Notes under the pieces: model-generated
What the model was told of the DNA's origin: nothing
Databases searched by the model: none
The model's input: only the letters and a program-made list of their open reading frames with translations
Program-made: the position numbers and the translations under genes
Shown here: positions 34,747-43,625 of the stretch, piece by piece
How positions within the stretch are numbered: the stretch's first letter is position 1
Layout of the letters: the number at the start of each line of letters is the position of its first letter
Source of the DNA: Nitrospira defluvii
GTDB taxonomy: Bacteria; Nitrospirota; Nitrospiria; Nitrospirales; Nitrospiraceae
Length of the DNA: 64,000 nucleotides
NCBI GenBank assembly: GCA_011525625.1
Contig: WYAX01000015.1
Coordinates: 310,001-374,000 of the forward strand
Direction: 5' to 3'

Positions 34747-35472
34747 ATGGTATCAGGTCTGTGGGTCCCCCTCTCCGCCAGCCTACTCGCTGCGCTGGTC
34801 ACGACGATCGGGATCTATGTCATTCGCCACTTCGAGAAATGGGGACGCAGGAACAGTACCTACTTTTCGTGTTTTGCGGCGGGTGTCCTGATCTCCGTGT
34901 CCTTCTTGCACATCATTCCAAAATCATTTGGGATGAACGAGCAGGCGCCTCTGTACCTGCTCGCCGGCTATGTCTTCATGCATCTGTTCAACCGGTTTCT
35001 CACGGCCTATGTCTGCGACAAGAATCCCGAGTTCGCCATTGGGCTGGTGCCGCTGTTGGGGATCGGCTTCCATTCGTTCCTGGACGGCGTCGTCTATTCG
35101 ATTACGTTTAGCGCCAGCATGCTCACCGGAGCCCTTGCTGCCATCGGTATGGTGCTCCATGAGTTTCCTGAGGGGATCATTACCTATCTCTTGCTCCTTC
35201 GGGGCGGCGGCAGTTCGAAGCAATCGTTGTGGCTCGCGTTCCTGGCTGCCGCCGTCAGCACACCATTGGGGACCCTGCTGTCGTACCCGATGATCAGCCG
35301 CATTGACCCATCCTTGCTGGGAACTCTGTTGTCGATTTCGGCCGGGGCTCTCATTTATGTGGGGGCGACACATCTGCTTCCTCAAGCGGAGCGGGAGTCG
35401 GCCAAGTACAGTCTCATCGCGCTGGCCGCCGGGATACTGGTGGCGGCCGGCATCATCGTGAGTAACGGCTAG
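34747..35472 (+). CDS. ZIP-family metal transporter
   Basis: 241 residues with about eight helices. The ZIP metal-site motifs appear as 'GIGFHSFLDGVVYSI' in helix 4 and 'VLHEFPEGIITYLLL' in helix 5. A different ZIP gene (35797) runs on the opposite strand nearby. Such proteins import zinc, iron or manganese. It is 3 bases after the cupin gene. Confidence 0.9.
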   Translation: MVSGLWVPLSASLLAALVTTIGIYVIRHFEKWGRRNSTYFSCFAAGVLISVSFLHIIPKSFGMNEQAPLYLLAGYVFMHLFNRFLTAYVCDKNPEFAIGLVPLLGIGFHSFLDGVVYSITFSASMLTGALAAIGMVLHEFPEGIITYLLLLRGGGSSKQSLWLAFLAAAVSTPLGTLLSYPMISRIDPSLLGTLLSISAGALIYVGATHLLPQAERESAKYSLIALAAGILVAAGIIVSNG

Positions 35473-35490
35473 CGGGACCGCCGGGAATCT

Positions 35491-35508
35491 GCGGCCGGCA
35501 GCGGCCGC
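35491..35508. terminator. Bidirectional terminator-like hairpin between convergent genes
   Basis: GCGGCC at 35491-35496 pairs with GGCCGC at 35503-35508 across a 6-base loop. It lies between a plus-strand ZIP gene ending at 35472 and a minus-strand gene ending at 35510, a fit for a shared terminator. Stem is short but pure G-C. Confidence 0.4.
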
Positions 35509-35509
35509 G

Positions 35510-35824
35510 CTAATTCTCTTCATGGATGGGGATACGGGTCAGAAACTCGCTCACCTCGGGGCTTGCATATGTTCCGTAGGCATCGACGAAGACCCCTCGA
35601 GTTCCGTCGCGCGCTTCCAGTGCGTAACAGACGGACATGTCGTCCGGGTCCGAGCTTCCTTCGAAACGGTGGTGCTCAACGATCGTCAACTCGTCGGCTC
35701 GAAACGTACGCCTGCTGGTCACGTCGTGAACGAGCCCCGCGGCAAACTCGAAGTTTGCCGTGAACCCACGCTCCTGGAGCCCTTTCACCGCCTCGGTCAT
35801 CGTGCGGTAGGTATGGAAAGCCAT
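35510..35824 (-). CDS. Small protein of the 'phosphoribosylpyrophosphate synthetase-like' type
   Basis: 104 residues. The sequence 'TYRTMTEAVKGLQERGFTANFE', 'EHHRFEGSSDPDDMSVCYAL' and 'RGVFVDAYGTY' matches a small family sometimes mis-named as PRPP synthetase; real function is unknown. The reverse-strand ribosome site AAAGGAG lies just before the ATG at 35824. It overlaps the upstream ZIP gene (35797) by 28 bases. Confidence 0.75.
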   Translation of the reverse strand: MAFHTYRTMTEAVKGLQERGFTANFEFAAGLVHDVTSRRTFRADELTIVEHHRFEGSSDPDDMSVCYALEARDGTRGVFVDAYGTYASPEVSEFLTRIPIHEEN

Positions 35825-36588
35825 GAGATCTCACTCCTTTCATGCGGAAATAGAGCCTGTAGGGCCAAGTAGACCAGGACACTGCCGGCAACGCCTAGTG
35901 CGAAGGATCCCATCCTGCCATATTTTCCGGCCAGTGGGATGAGCTCGAAGGCGGAGACCGTGACCATCGCGCCGGCCGCGAAGGCCATAAAGGACGGATT
36001 GAGCGCGGGGTTCAAATGCACTGCCACCAAGCCGAGCATGGCGCCGACCGGCTCCGCAAGTCCCGAAAGCACCGCCGCTTTGAATAGGAGCGCCCGGTTT
36101 TGGACGGCGACGGCGGGGACCGCCATGGCGAACTCTTCGGGAATATTGTGAATGGCGATCGACAGTGCAACCAGTAGCCCGAGAGACGGCGAAGACAAGA
36201 AGGCGTTGGCCATCGCAAAACCTTCCGGGACGTCGTGCAGGATCAGACCGAACACAATGAGGTAGGCGGCTCGTAGTTCACTGGCCGGCGCTGTCGAGTC
36301 TTTTCCCAGATGGATGTGCGGCATGAGGATATGGAGGGTCAGAATCAGCGCGGCTCCCAGGCCGACCGACAGGCTCGTCGTCCCCGGCCCCACAATCCTC
36401 AAGGCTTCCGGCACCAGTTCGCAGAGCGAAATCAGGACCATGATACCGGTGGAGAATCCGATACCCATCGCGATCATGCGGGGATTCTCGCCAAGAGTTA
36501 TGGCGAGTAAGGCGCCGATGAGCGTCGTGCCACCTGATAGGACGGCAAGAGCGATCACTGAGATGTAGGAGGCAGGGAGTGAGTCCAA
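35797..36588 (-). CDS. ZIP-family metal transporter (ZupT-like)
   Basis: 263 residues with about eight helices, the metal site given by 'IVFGLILHDVPEGFAMANAFL' (HDVPEG) and 'IAIHNIPEEFAMAVP' (HNIPEE), as in ZupT. It starts with TTG at 36588 after GAGGAAGG. It shares a transcript with the small gene 35510. Imports zinc, iron or manganese in the family. Confidence 0.9.
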   Translation of the reverse strand: MDSLPASYISVIALAVLSGGTTLIGALLAITLGENPRMIAMGIGFSTGIMVLISLCELVPEALRIVGPGTTSLSVGLGAALILTLHILMPHIHLGKDSTAPASELRAAYLIVFGLILHDVPEGFAMANAFLSSPSLGLLVALSIAIHNIPEEFAMAVPAVAVQNRALLFKAAVLSGLAEPVGAMLGLVAVHLNPALNPSFMAFAAGAMVTVSAFELIPLAGKYGRMGSFALGVAGSVLVYLALQALFPHERSEISWLSIPTAR

Positions 36589-36750
36589 CGTATGCCTTCC
36601 TCAATGCGGTGAAGCATAACAGAAAGAGCTGATGATCGCTGCCACAAGACTCGAGGCCACAGCAGAAGAACGTGGAACCGGTGGCTCCGTCGACCTGCGG
36701 GCTGACAAGGCTTGTGCCGTGGAGTCGTATCGCGGCTCGTGTGAGGCCAC

Positions 36751-38730
36751 ATGACACGGATTGACGGGAAGGCCCTGCGCGTCGAAGCCTTATTCAAGCG
36801 CTCGGATCAGATGCTTCTCCGCATCAGTCCTCGCGGGGACATCTTTTTGCTGCGGCTTGTTGCGGCACTCATTCCAGTCATGCTTCTGGCCATCGAGGCC
36901 CTGTTTGGCATCCCCTTCTTCTACCAGCTGGCGGTGCCCTTCTATCTGTGGTGCTTGACCCTGTATGCCTACGGCTTGCTGAAATCGCTGATCCTCCAGC
37001 GACAGGTGTCAGCCGAACTGCTGATTGTGCTGGTGATGGCCGTGACGCTGATCGACGGCAAGCCGCTCAGCGGCGCCCTGGTGGCCTGGTTCATCGGGCT
37101 CGGTCTCTACCTCTCCTTCACGATCATCCGCAGGAACCGAGAGAAGATCGAGCGCCTCGTCACACAGACCAACACCACCGCCTTGCTGCACCGCGGCGAT
37201 GCAATCCGGGAAGTTCCGGTCGAAGCGGTCAAGCAGGAGGACCTGTTCATTGTCCCCTCGGGCACGGTGATTCCCGTCGATGGCCATGTGGTCGCAGGAA
37301 GATCTTCGGTCGATGAATCATTTGTCACCGGCGAACCGTTTCCTGTGTACAAAGTCACCGGCGACGAGGTGATCTCTGGGACGCTCAATCTTTCGACTCC
37401 CCTGGAGGTGCGCGCCAGCAAAAACGGCGATGCATCGTTTCTTGCGGTGATCGCAGCGGAAATCAAAGCGAGTCTGCAAACCAAGCCGGCGTTGCAGAAG
37501 AAGGCTGAGACATTTGTCCAATTTCTGCTCCTGGGCGTCAGCGGCTATTCGTTTGTGCTGCTGTTCGTGACAGGGAGTCTGGATGTCATGGCCACCGCCC
37601 TTGCGGTGTTGTGCCCCTGTGCCTGGGCCCTGGCGACACCGACCGTCTTCGCCTCGGGCATCGGGCGCTCGGCACGGCTCAATATTCTGGCACGAGGCGG
37701 GGAGCCGTTGGAGACCCTTCAGTCGGTCAAGACCGTGATTCTCGACAAGACGGGCACCGTCACGATGGCCGAGCCCAAGGTCAGCCGTCTGATTCCGCTT
37801 GCGATCGAGGCGAACGAATTGATTCACATCGCCGCCTCCGTCGAAATCAGATTCAGTCATCCGTTGGCGCGGGCCATCCTGAGTTGTGCCAGGGAGCAAG
37901 GCATCACCCGATTCAAATCCGTGAGCGAGGCAGAAGACCTCCCGGGGCGCGGGGTCAAAGCACGAGTGGAGGGTCACGAGGTGCTGATCGGCAGTCCAGA
38001 AACGCTGCAAGCGCTCGGGCTCCAGCTTCCGGCGATCGAATACAGCGGCCGCGCCATCTGGTTGGCGCTGGACGGGGAAGTCAAAGGGGTCATCGTCGTT
38101 CAGGACGTCGTGCGCGCGGCGATGGAGAACCTGGCTGCGGCCCTCCGCGAGCAGGGTATCGAGCGCGTGATCGTCGCGACCGGCGATCACGAAGAATCCG
38201 AAGCCAAGCGGGTGGCCGACCTCATCGGCGCGGACGAGTATCGCTTCAACTGCAAACCGGAGGACAAGGCTAACCTGGTCAGGCACATGCAATTGCGCGG
38301 CAAGGTCGCCATGGTCGGCGACGGGGTGAACGACGCGCCTGCCTTGGCCGCCGCCGATGTGGGCATCGCCATCGGCGGGCATAGAAACATCGCTCTGGCG
38401 ATCGCCTCGTCCGACATCGTCATCCTGGGTGATGATGCGGGCGATCTTCTCACTCTTCTCAAGATCAGCCGCAAGATGGCGATCGTCATCAGACAAAACT
38501 ACGCCTGGGCCATTTCGTTTAATGCGGTGGGATTGATGCTGGCCACGCTCGGTTTTCTCACCCCCGTGCTCGCAGCCTTCTTGCACCACATCAGCTCCGT
38601 CTTTGTCGTGGCCAATGCAGCGCGGGTCTATGTCGGGCCCAGCATGCCTGCCCGTCTGTTTCAGTGGTTCAGGTCTCGATTGAATTCGAGGCCTCGCTCC
38701 GCGTCGGCGTCGCAGGGCTCGACGATCTGA
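36751..38730 (+). CDS. P1B-type heavy-metal transporting ATPase (CPC type)
   Basis: 659 residues. The conserved membrane motif CPC ('VLCPCAWALATP', near residue 287), phosphorylation DKTGT (D about 332), HPLA (about 370, the P1B 'HP' motif), TGEP (about 195) and GDGVND (about 523) are all present. It lacks the N-terminal CxxC heavy-metal domain typical of CopA. Consistent with export of Cu+, Zn2+ or a related ion. Two ZIP genes lie just before it. Confidence 0.92.
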   Translation: MTRIDGKALRVEALFKRSDQMLLRISPRGDIFLLRLVAALIPVMLLAIEALFGIPFFYQLAVPFYLWCLTLYAYGLLKSLILQRQVSAELLIVLVMAVTLIDGKPLSGALVAWFIGLGLYLSFTIIRRNREKIERLVTQTNTTALLHRGDAIREVPVEAVKQEDLFIVPSGTVIPVDGHVVAGRSSVDESFVTGEPFPVYKVTGDEVISGTLNLSTPLEVRASKNGDASFLAVIAAEIKASLQTKPALQKKAETFVQFLLLGVSGYSFVLLFVTGSLDVMATALAVLCPCAWALATPTVFASGIGRSARLNILARGGEPLETLQSVKTVILDKTGTVTMAEPKVSRLIPLAIEANELIHIAASVEIRFSHPLARAILSCAREQGITRFKSVSEAEDLPGRGVKARVEGHEVLIGSPETLQALGLQLPAIEYSGRAIWLALDGEVKGVIVVQDVVRAAMENLAAALREQGIERVIVATGDHEESEAKRVADLIGADEYRFNCKPEDKANLVRHMQLRGKVAMVGDGVNDAPALAAADVGIAIGGHRNIALAIASSDIVILGDDAGDLLTLLKISRKMAIVIRQNYAWAISFNAVGLMLATLGFLTPVLAAFLHHISSVFVVANAARVYVGPSMPARLFQWFRSRLNSRPRSASASQGSTI

Positions 38731-39053
38731 ATCAGCACAGGCCATGACAGCTCATTCATGTGTCGGCAAATATAGTTGTGGCGTTTCGCGACACATTCAT
38801 GTGTAGAGCATGCCCAAATCCCTACAGAAGGGAGAGTGTTCGCTCCCTTCGACAGGAACGATCTCATGGTTCACAACGTAACCACAGGCGTTCTCGTATT
38901 GTCATCGGCCATTGGCTAAAAGATTTCCGTGGTACGGCGTTTGCTCGTGATCTTACCGGGCTGCGATCGCGCCGATGGTATCGCCTTGGAAGGAGAGATC
39001 CCTTCTCGGGCTCAATAGATCAATTCGTAAGGACGAGGGTGAGAGGAGATCTT
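38731..39053. other. Regulatory-looking region with direct repeats and hairpin
   Basis: An 11-base direct repeat, CATTCATGTGT, occurs at 38753-38763 and 38794-38804, 41 bases apart (about four helical turns). A perfect hairpin, GAAGGGAG 38827-38834 with CTCCCTTC 38843-38850, follows. The stretch precedes the 39054 cytochrome and contains no obvious gene. Confidence 0.4.
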
Positions 39054-39413
39054 ATGAGGGGGCTCCTGTTTGTACTCGCTTGGTTGATGATGATGTTCGG
39101 CTCCTGGGCGCTTGCGGAAACGAGGCCCCTGAATCCTCAATCAGGGGGAACGATCTATCAACAGCATTGTCTTCGTTGTCATGGGCGGGCAGGAGATGGG
39201 CTGGGTTCTGACGCTCGCAGTTTGATCGTCCCGCCGGAGAATCTTCAGTCTCCCAGGTCGCGCTCAAAAACCGATAGAGAACTGATGCTCGGCATCTCCC
39301 AGGGTGTGCTCTTCAGTCCCATGCATGGCTGGAGAGATCGTTTATCCGAGCAGGAGATGCGCGACGTGCTGAGTTATATCCGAACGTTTGCGCCGTTTCT
39401 GCCTGTGACCTAG
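39054..39413 (+). CDS. Periplasmic monoheme c-type cytochrome
   Basis: 119 residues: signal peptide (about 1-22), heme CLRCH (about 41), 'GRAGDGLGSDARSLIVPPENLQ', and the C-terminal 'GVLFSPMHGWRDRLSEQEMRDVLSYIRTF' with an axial-type Met. A close paralogue is at 41999-42364 with the same 'GVLFSPMH.W' motif. ATG 39054 follows GAGAGGAG. Confidence 0.88.
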   Translation: MRGLLFVLAWLMMMFGSWALAETRPLNPQSGGTIYQQHCLRCHGRAGDGLGSDARSLIVPPENLQSPRSRSKTDRELMLGISQGVLFSPMHGWRDRLSEQEMRDVLSYIRTFAPFLPVT

Positions 39414-39415
39414 CA

Positions 39416-39600
39416 GACTGCTGACACAGGTCGCCAGCGGTGTCTTCGCAAGACACTGCCGCCTCACTGTCTCGACGGCCTTCACCAACGTGGCGCTCGT
39501 TCCTCTTCGCGCCGTGGACCCTGCTGCGGCCTCGCGGGACGAGCGTTCTCGGCAGCCTTCAGGGTATCCGGATCCGGTCGTCACCCTGCGTACCGATCCT
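39416..39600. repeat. Degenerate intergenic repeat with strong hairpin
   Basis: Right after the 39054 gene, a segment reading GCTGACACAGGTCGCCAGCGG resembles the interior of the inverted repeat at 19978-20054. Inside is a near-perfect 10-bp hairpin (39437-39459, given separately). No protein-like frame is seen. Confidence 0.45.
39437..39459 (+). terminator. 10-bp hairpin with 3-base loop after 39413 stop
   Basis: GCGGTGTCTT (39437-39446) pairs with AAGACACTGC (39450-39459) with one G-U pair and loop CGC, 24 bases after the cytochrome stop. No U-tract; probably terminator or processing structure within the repeat. Confidence 0.45.
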
Positions 39601-39701
39601 TTCCCCGTGGCGGCGTAGGGTTCGTCGACGCACTGATGGCAGACCTTGAGGAAAATGCGCCGGCTGAGTTCAGGCCTTGTCGGGCGGGAGGACTGTGTTC
39701 C

Positions 39702-40376
39702 ATGACCTCGAAGGTCGTCAATCCATTTGCCGAACCGGCGGTGGCGGCGCGCTACGAGAACTGGTACTCGGGAGCGGGATTCGATGCTGATACGCTGGAG
39801 AAACGGCTCCTCGGGAAGCTCCTGGGGCGGTTTCCCACGGTGCGGAGGGTGTTGGAGGTCGGCTGCGGGACAGGCCATTTTACTCGCTGGTTGGCCGAGC
39901 GTGGGCTCGACTCGATAGGGGTCGACTCCTCCCGGCCCATGTTGCTGGAAGCCCATCGCTTCGGAAGCCCGCCTTGCCTGCACGGGGATGCCCAGTTCCT
40001 TCCTTTCAGGGACCACGCTGTGGATCTCGTCCTCTTGATCACGACCCTTGAATTTGTGGAAAACCCATTGGGGGCGCTTGTCGAATCTGTCCGCGTTGCA
40101 CGGCAGGGATTGATCTTGGGTGTGCTTAATCGATGGAGTCTCCTCGCGGTTCATTGTCGATCGTCCGGAGATCCACTCTGGCAGGCTGCGCATTTCTTCT
40201 CCATAGGAGAATTAAAGCGATTGGTCATGCAAGCGGCCAAGGGACGTGTTCAGTCCATACGATGGAGAACCGCCCTCTGGCCGATTCCCCACCTGACGGA
40301 TTTGCCGTTGCCCTGGGGTGGCTACATCGGGCTGGCGGTGCAACTGGACAGTGACAAACAGGAGGAGAAGGAATGA
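39702..40376 (+). CDS. SAM-dependent methyltransferase
   Basis: 224 residues with a class I methyltransferase fold. The SAM-binding motif I is 'VLEVGCGTGHFTRWLAERG' (about 48-66); an acidic 'VDSSRPMLLEA' and 'FRDHAVDLVLLITTLEFV' follow. The substrate is unknown. ATG 39702 was chosen over an upstream ATG because of the better N terminus. It overlaps the next gene by ATGA. Confidence 0.8.
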   Translation: MTSKVVNPFAEPAVAARYENWYSGAGFDADTLEKRLLGKLLGRFPTVRRVLEVGCGTGHFTRWLAERGLDSIGVDSSRPMLLEAHRFGSPPCLHGDAQFLPFRDHAVDLVLLITTLEFVENPLGALVESVRVARQGLILGVLNRWSLLAVHCRSSGDPLWQAAHFFSIGELKRLVMQAAKGRVQSIRWRTALWPIPHLTDLPLPWGGYIGLAVQLDSDKQEEKE

Positions 40377-40645
40377 GCAAGACGTCAGCGCAGGTGAGCC
40401 TGTATCCGCTTCGAAGCGCACACGTGTCGCCGGTCGTTGAACAAGCCTTGCGCGTCTTTCGGGCGCATGGATTGTCCGTCCGGCCAGGGGATATGAGCAC
40501 GCTGGTGAGCGGAGATCACGAGGATGTGTTCAAGAGCCTGAAAGAACTCTTCGATCAAGCGGCACGACAAGGAGATGTCGTGATGGTGGTCACCCTCTCG
40601 AATGCCTGTCCGATGTCCGAGGCGCCCGCCTCTCAGGACTTGTGA
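40373..40645 (+). CDS. MTH1187/YkoF-like thiamine-binding-type protein
   Basis: 90 residues with the ferredoxin-like MTH1187 fold: 'AQVSLYPLRSAHVSPVVEQAL' and 'GDMSTLVSGDHEDVFKSLKELFD'. This family binds thiamine precursors or HMP. It overlaps the methyltransferase by 4 bases. Confidence 0.75.
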   Translation: MSKTSAQVSLYPLRSAHVSPVVEQALRVFRAHGLSVRPGDMSTLVSGDHEDVFKSLKELFDQAARQGDVVMVVTLSNACPMSEAPASQDL

Positions 40646-40853
40646 GAGGTCCTTGTGTGCGTTTCGCGCATGCACCGAGTTGATCAAGCAGGCCAGGGGG
40701 CAATGGCGCCTCGACGGACGACACCCCGCATTCGGACAGGTTGTCGGCAAGCAGTGAGCGCGAAGCCGACCGGCGCGACGTGTCCGGTCATGTGTTAGCA
40801 TGAATCATATTCCCGGTTCACCATGGAGACATCAGCCAAAAGGAGTAGGACGT

Positions 40854-41798
40854 ATGTTCGAACACATTGGTGCGACGCGGTATGCGCTCTGGGTGTTGCT
40901 GCTGGCCATGTCGGCGAGCGGAGGTCCGGCCGCTGCATACGAAGAAATCACCGTCGCCGACGGAGGAACCGTCAGCGGAAGAGTCACCATGGTCGGCAAG
41001 GTTCCGCACCCCAAGGGGTACAACCTCACGACGCTTCCCGATGCGGTGTACTGCGGCCGGATTTCGGACGGGCAGGGATGGCGCTTGATGCAACCGTTTC
41101 GAATCGGTCTTTCCGGAGAGTTTCAGGAAGTGGTCGTCTATATCGAATCCATCGAACGCGGAAAACCGTTCCCTGCATTTACGGCCCCGCGCATCGAGGC
41201 GATCGATTGCCGGTTCCTTCCGTTCCTCAGTCTCGTCCGTGATCGGCATGATGTGTCGGTGGTGAACATGGACCCCGCCATGCACGACATCCAGGCCTAT
41301 GAGACGTCGCATCTAGGACCGCGCGTCCTGTTCAATTTGCCCTTGCCGATCAGTTCCAGATATCCGGCCCAAGCTCAGCTGAGCGCGCAGGTTTCGAAGC
41401 ATTACGAGGGCACTCCGGTGACGGGAACCGTTCATATGACGAAGGGGCGTAACATGTTCGTGATGCAGTGCGGCTTCCATGCGTACATGGAGAGTTGGGG
41501 ATTGGTGATGGATCATCCCTACTATACGTTGACCGATAGTGACGGGCGGTTCCAACTCTCAGACATCCCGCCCGGCACCTATGTAGTCAAAATCTGGCAT
41601 CCCTATGTTCGGGAAGAGATTGTGCAGACGGTCACGGTCGAACCGAAAGGCCGGGCAACACTGAATGTGAATGTGCCCGCTCCCGCGGGCAGACTGTATG
41701 CCAATCAAATGGTGGAGAACCCGTATGTTCGTTACCAGATCACGGGTGCCGAGCAGACGGCAATCGTGCCGACGTTGGAAAAGCAGACGTATCAGTGA
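40854..41798 (+). CDS. Exported cupredoxin-like protein with C-terminal carboxypeptidase-regulatory-like domain
   Basis: 314 residues with a signal peptide (about 9-29). Mid-domain motif 'QCGFHAYMESWGLVMDHPYY' contains C and H residues in the manner of a copper site, and the C-terminal segment 'DGRFQLSDIPPGTYVVKIWHP' is a typical carboxypeptidase-regulatory (CnaB-like) repeat. It is flanked by two paralogous small cytochromes (39054, 41999). Electron transfer or metal binding is likely, not proven. Confidence 0.65.
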   Translation: MFEHIGATRYALWVLLLAMSASGGPAAAYEEITVADGGTVSGRVTMVGKVPHPKGYNLTTLPDAVYCGRISDGQGWRLMQPFRIGLSGEFQEVVVYIESIERGKPFPAFTAPRIEAIDCRFLPFLSLVRDRHDVSVVNMDPAMHDIQAYETSHLGPRVLFNLPLPISSRYPAQAQLSAQVSKHYEGTPVTGTVHMTKGRNMFVMQCGFHAYMESWGLVMDHPYYTLTDSDGRFQLSDIPPGTYVVKIWHPYVREEIVQTVTVEPKGRATLNVNVPAPAGRLYANQMVENPYVRYQITGAEQTAIVPTLEKQTYQ

Positions 41799-41998
41799 GA
41801 GTGGTGAAAGGCGTTCAGGATTGATCGTAAGGTCTGAAATTTGCGAGGAGGGGTTCTAGCCGATTCGTCCGGTCATGAGTTCAAGGGAGTTCCGATTGCC
41901 TCGCGACGATCATGGGTGTTCAATGAACGCCGCGTGAAATCGGAGCGACACATCATCCGGGGCGACATACCAATGGTTCGGTGTATGGGGAGGCTGCG

Positions 41999-42364
41999 AT
42001 GCGTCGATATCTCATTCCAGCAGGGGCGGTCCTGTGCGTAGTGGTGATGAGCGGCTGGATCGGAGCCCAGGAGTTTCGCGGGAATCCCGACAAAGGCGAG
42101 GCGGTGTACAAGGCGCAGTGCCTCAGGTGCCACGGAAGGCTCGGAGACGGGAACGGACCGGATGCCCAGGGCTTGATCGTGCAGCCCAAGGACTTTCACA
42201 CGTTGCCGTCCCGCGGCCGAACCGATTTCGAGTTGTTGATCGCGATTTCGAACGGGGTCCTGTTCAGCCCGATGCATTCCTGGAGGGGGCGGCTGAAGGA
42301 TCAGGAGATGTTGGATGTCATTCAGTACATTCGTGCCTTGGCTCCCGAGCGGGCGACGTCGTGA
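41999..42364 (+). CDS. Periplasmic monoheme c-type cytochrome (paralogue of 39054)
   Basis: 121 residues with signal peptide (about 1-22), heme CLRCH (about 45), 'GRLGDGNGPDAQGLIVQPKDFH', 'GVLFSPMHSWRGRLKDQEMLDVIQYIRAL'. Near-colinear with the protein at 39054. ATG 41999 follows GGGGAGG. Together they look like a duplicated electron carrier. Confidence 0.88.
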   Translation: MRRYLIPAGAVLCVVVMSGWIGAQEFRGNPDKGEAVYKAQCLRCHGRLGDGNGPDAQGLIVQPKDFHTLPSRGRTDFELLIAISNGVLFSPMHSWRGRLKDQEMLDVIQYIRALAPERATS

Positions 42365-42675
42365 TGCGATGCATGCATTCCGTCCCGCGATTGCCCGCAC
42401 CTGACCGCACCGTTGGGCGACGGGCGCTGAGTGCCTGAGGAACATTCCTTCGACATTTTGAATCCTTTCGTTCCAATCTGACCCTAACAGGACAGCGTGA
42501 GAAAAGGCCATGTTGCAGACGGCGCTGTGGCGGGATGCCGCAGGGGTTCGGTGAGCCCTGGGGCTTTTGTCGCCAGGGACTCAGACCGAAGGGGAATGCC
42601 CGATCCACTGGCAACCGCCTTTTTTGCTGTCACGTGTTGAGCGGTGTGGTATGTAGTTTGCGAGCTTCGCTACGT
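42365..42675. other. Intergenic region before TsdA-like gene
   Basis: About 310 bases; a short hairpin (CCCTGG 42556-42561 with CCAGGG 42573-42578) is the only structure noticed. No protein-like frame with a good start was found. Confidence 0.35.
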
Positions 42676-43521
42676 ATGAGACCAATACTATCGATCGCCG
42701 TCGCGATTGTCGTGTCCATCGCAGGCTGTGTCGACTCGAAGGAGACACGAAGCGGTTCGCCCTCTGCCCTGAACCAATTCGAGCCTGAGAGGCTCGATGC
42801 GCTGTTCAGTCACCCTTCCCCCGATTCCATCCCCGGCGGGCAACGCGGAGAGCAGATCCGGTTAGGCTATCAGCTGGTCGTCCATACCCAGGAATTTGCC
42901 GCGCCCTACGTAGGAAACCGACTCACTTGTGCGAATTGCCATTTAGACGCAGGCCTCGATCCCAATTCAGCCTCCTACGTCGGCCTCTCCCGGGCCTATC
43001 CGGAATATCGTGCGCGGACCGGGCGCGTCGTGACGCTGGCCGACCGCATCAATGACTGTTTCGAACGCAACTTGAACGGCAAGCCGATTCCGCAAGACAG
43101 TCACAAACTGCAAGCGATCGTCGCCTATATCGAATGGTTGTCGAAGGATGTGCCGGCCGGCAGCCGGATAGCCTGGCGGGGGATTCCCACCATTCAATCG
43201 CCCAAGCCGCCGGACGCGGCGAACGGAGTCAAGGTCTTCACCGCCCGTTGTGCCTTTTGTCACGGCGCCGACGGACAGGGCACGATGGCGGGGCCACCCC
43301 TGTGGGGTGCTCAGTCCTACACGCTCGGCGCGGAGCTGGCCCGTGTTCCGGTGGCGGCTGCGTTCATCAAGTCGAACATGCCGAGAACCAGGGGATGGGC
43401 TCTCTCGGATCAGGATGCGTATGACGTCGCGGCCTACATCAACGCGCAACCACACCCGGACTTTCCCGACAAAGGCCAGGATTGGCCGAAGGGAGGGAAG
43501 CCGGCGGATGTGCCCTACTAA
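42676..43521 (+). CDS. tsdA: TsdA-like diheme lipoprotein (thiosulfate dehydrogenase family)
   Basis: 281 residues. The signal peptide ends in a lipobox-like 'SIAGC' (Cys 18). Two heme motifs, CANCH (about 79) and CAFCH (about 194), are separated as in TsdA, and 'RINDCFERNLNGKPIPQDS' (about 120-138) resembles the TsdA segment around the unusual Cys ligand. TsdA joins thiosulfate to tetrathionate, or the reverse. Just downstream lie OsmC, a sulfite-oxidase-type enzyme and its diheme subunit, which fits a sulfur-oxidation role. No good ribosome site precedes ATG 42676. Confidence 0.78.
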   Translation: MRPILSIAVAIVVSIAGCVDSKETRSGSPSALNQFEPERLDALFSHPSPDSIPGGQRGEQIRLGYQLVVHTQEFAAPYVGNRLTCANCHLDAGLDPNSASYVGLSRAYPEYRARTGRVVTLADRINDCFERNLNGKPIPQDSHKLQAIVAYIEWLSKDVPAGSRIAWRGIPTIQSPKPPDAANGVKVFTARCAFCHGADGQGTMAGPPLWGAQSYTLGAELARVPVAAAFIKSNMPRTRGWALSDQDAYDVAAYINAQPHPDFPDKGQDWPKGGKPADVPY

Positions 43522-43625
43522 GTAGATGGCCTGGTGCTCGTGAAACAGATCCCGGCCCGACGTCTGAGATAATGGACCATCGGGAGTCACGCACGAGCGG
43601 CCGCAGACCGGAAGAGGAGAGGGAG

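Noticed and set aside
37318-38745. Minus-strand frame of about 475 codons opposite the P-type ATPase
   Set aside because: The plus strand has all P-type ATPase motifs in order; the antisense frame is His/Gln/Arg-rich with no recognisable domain.
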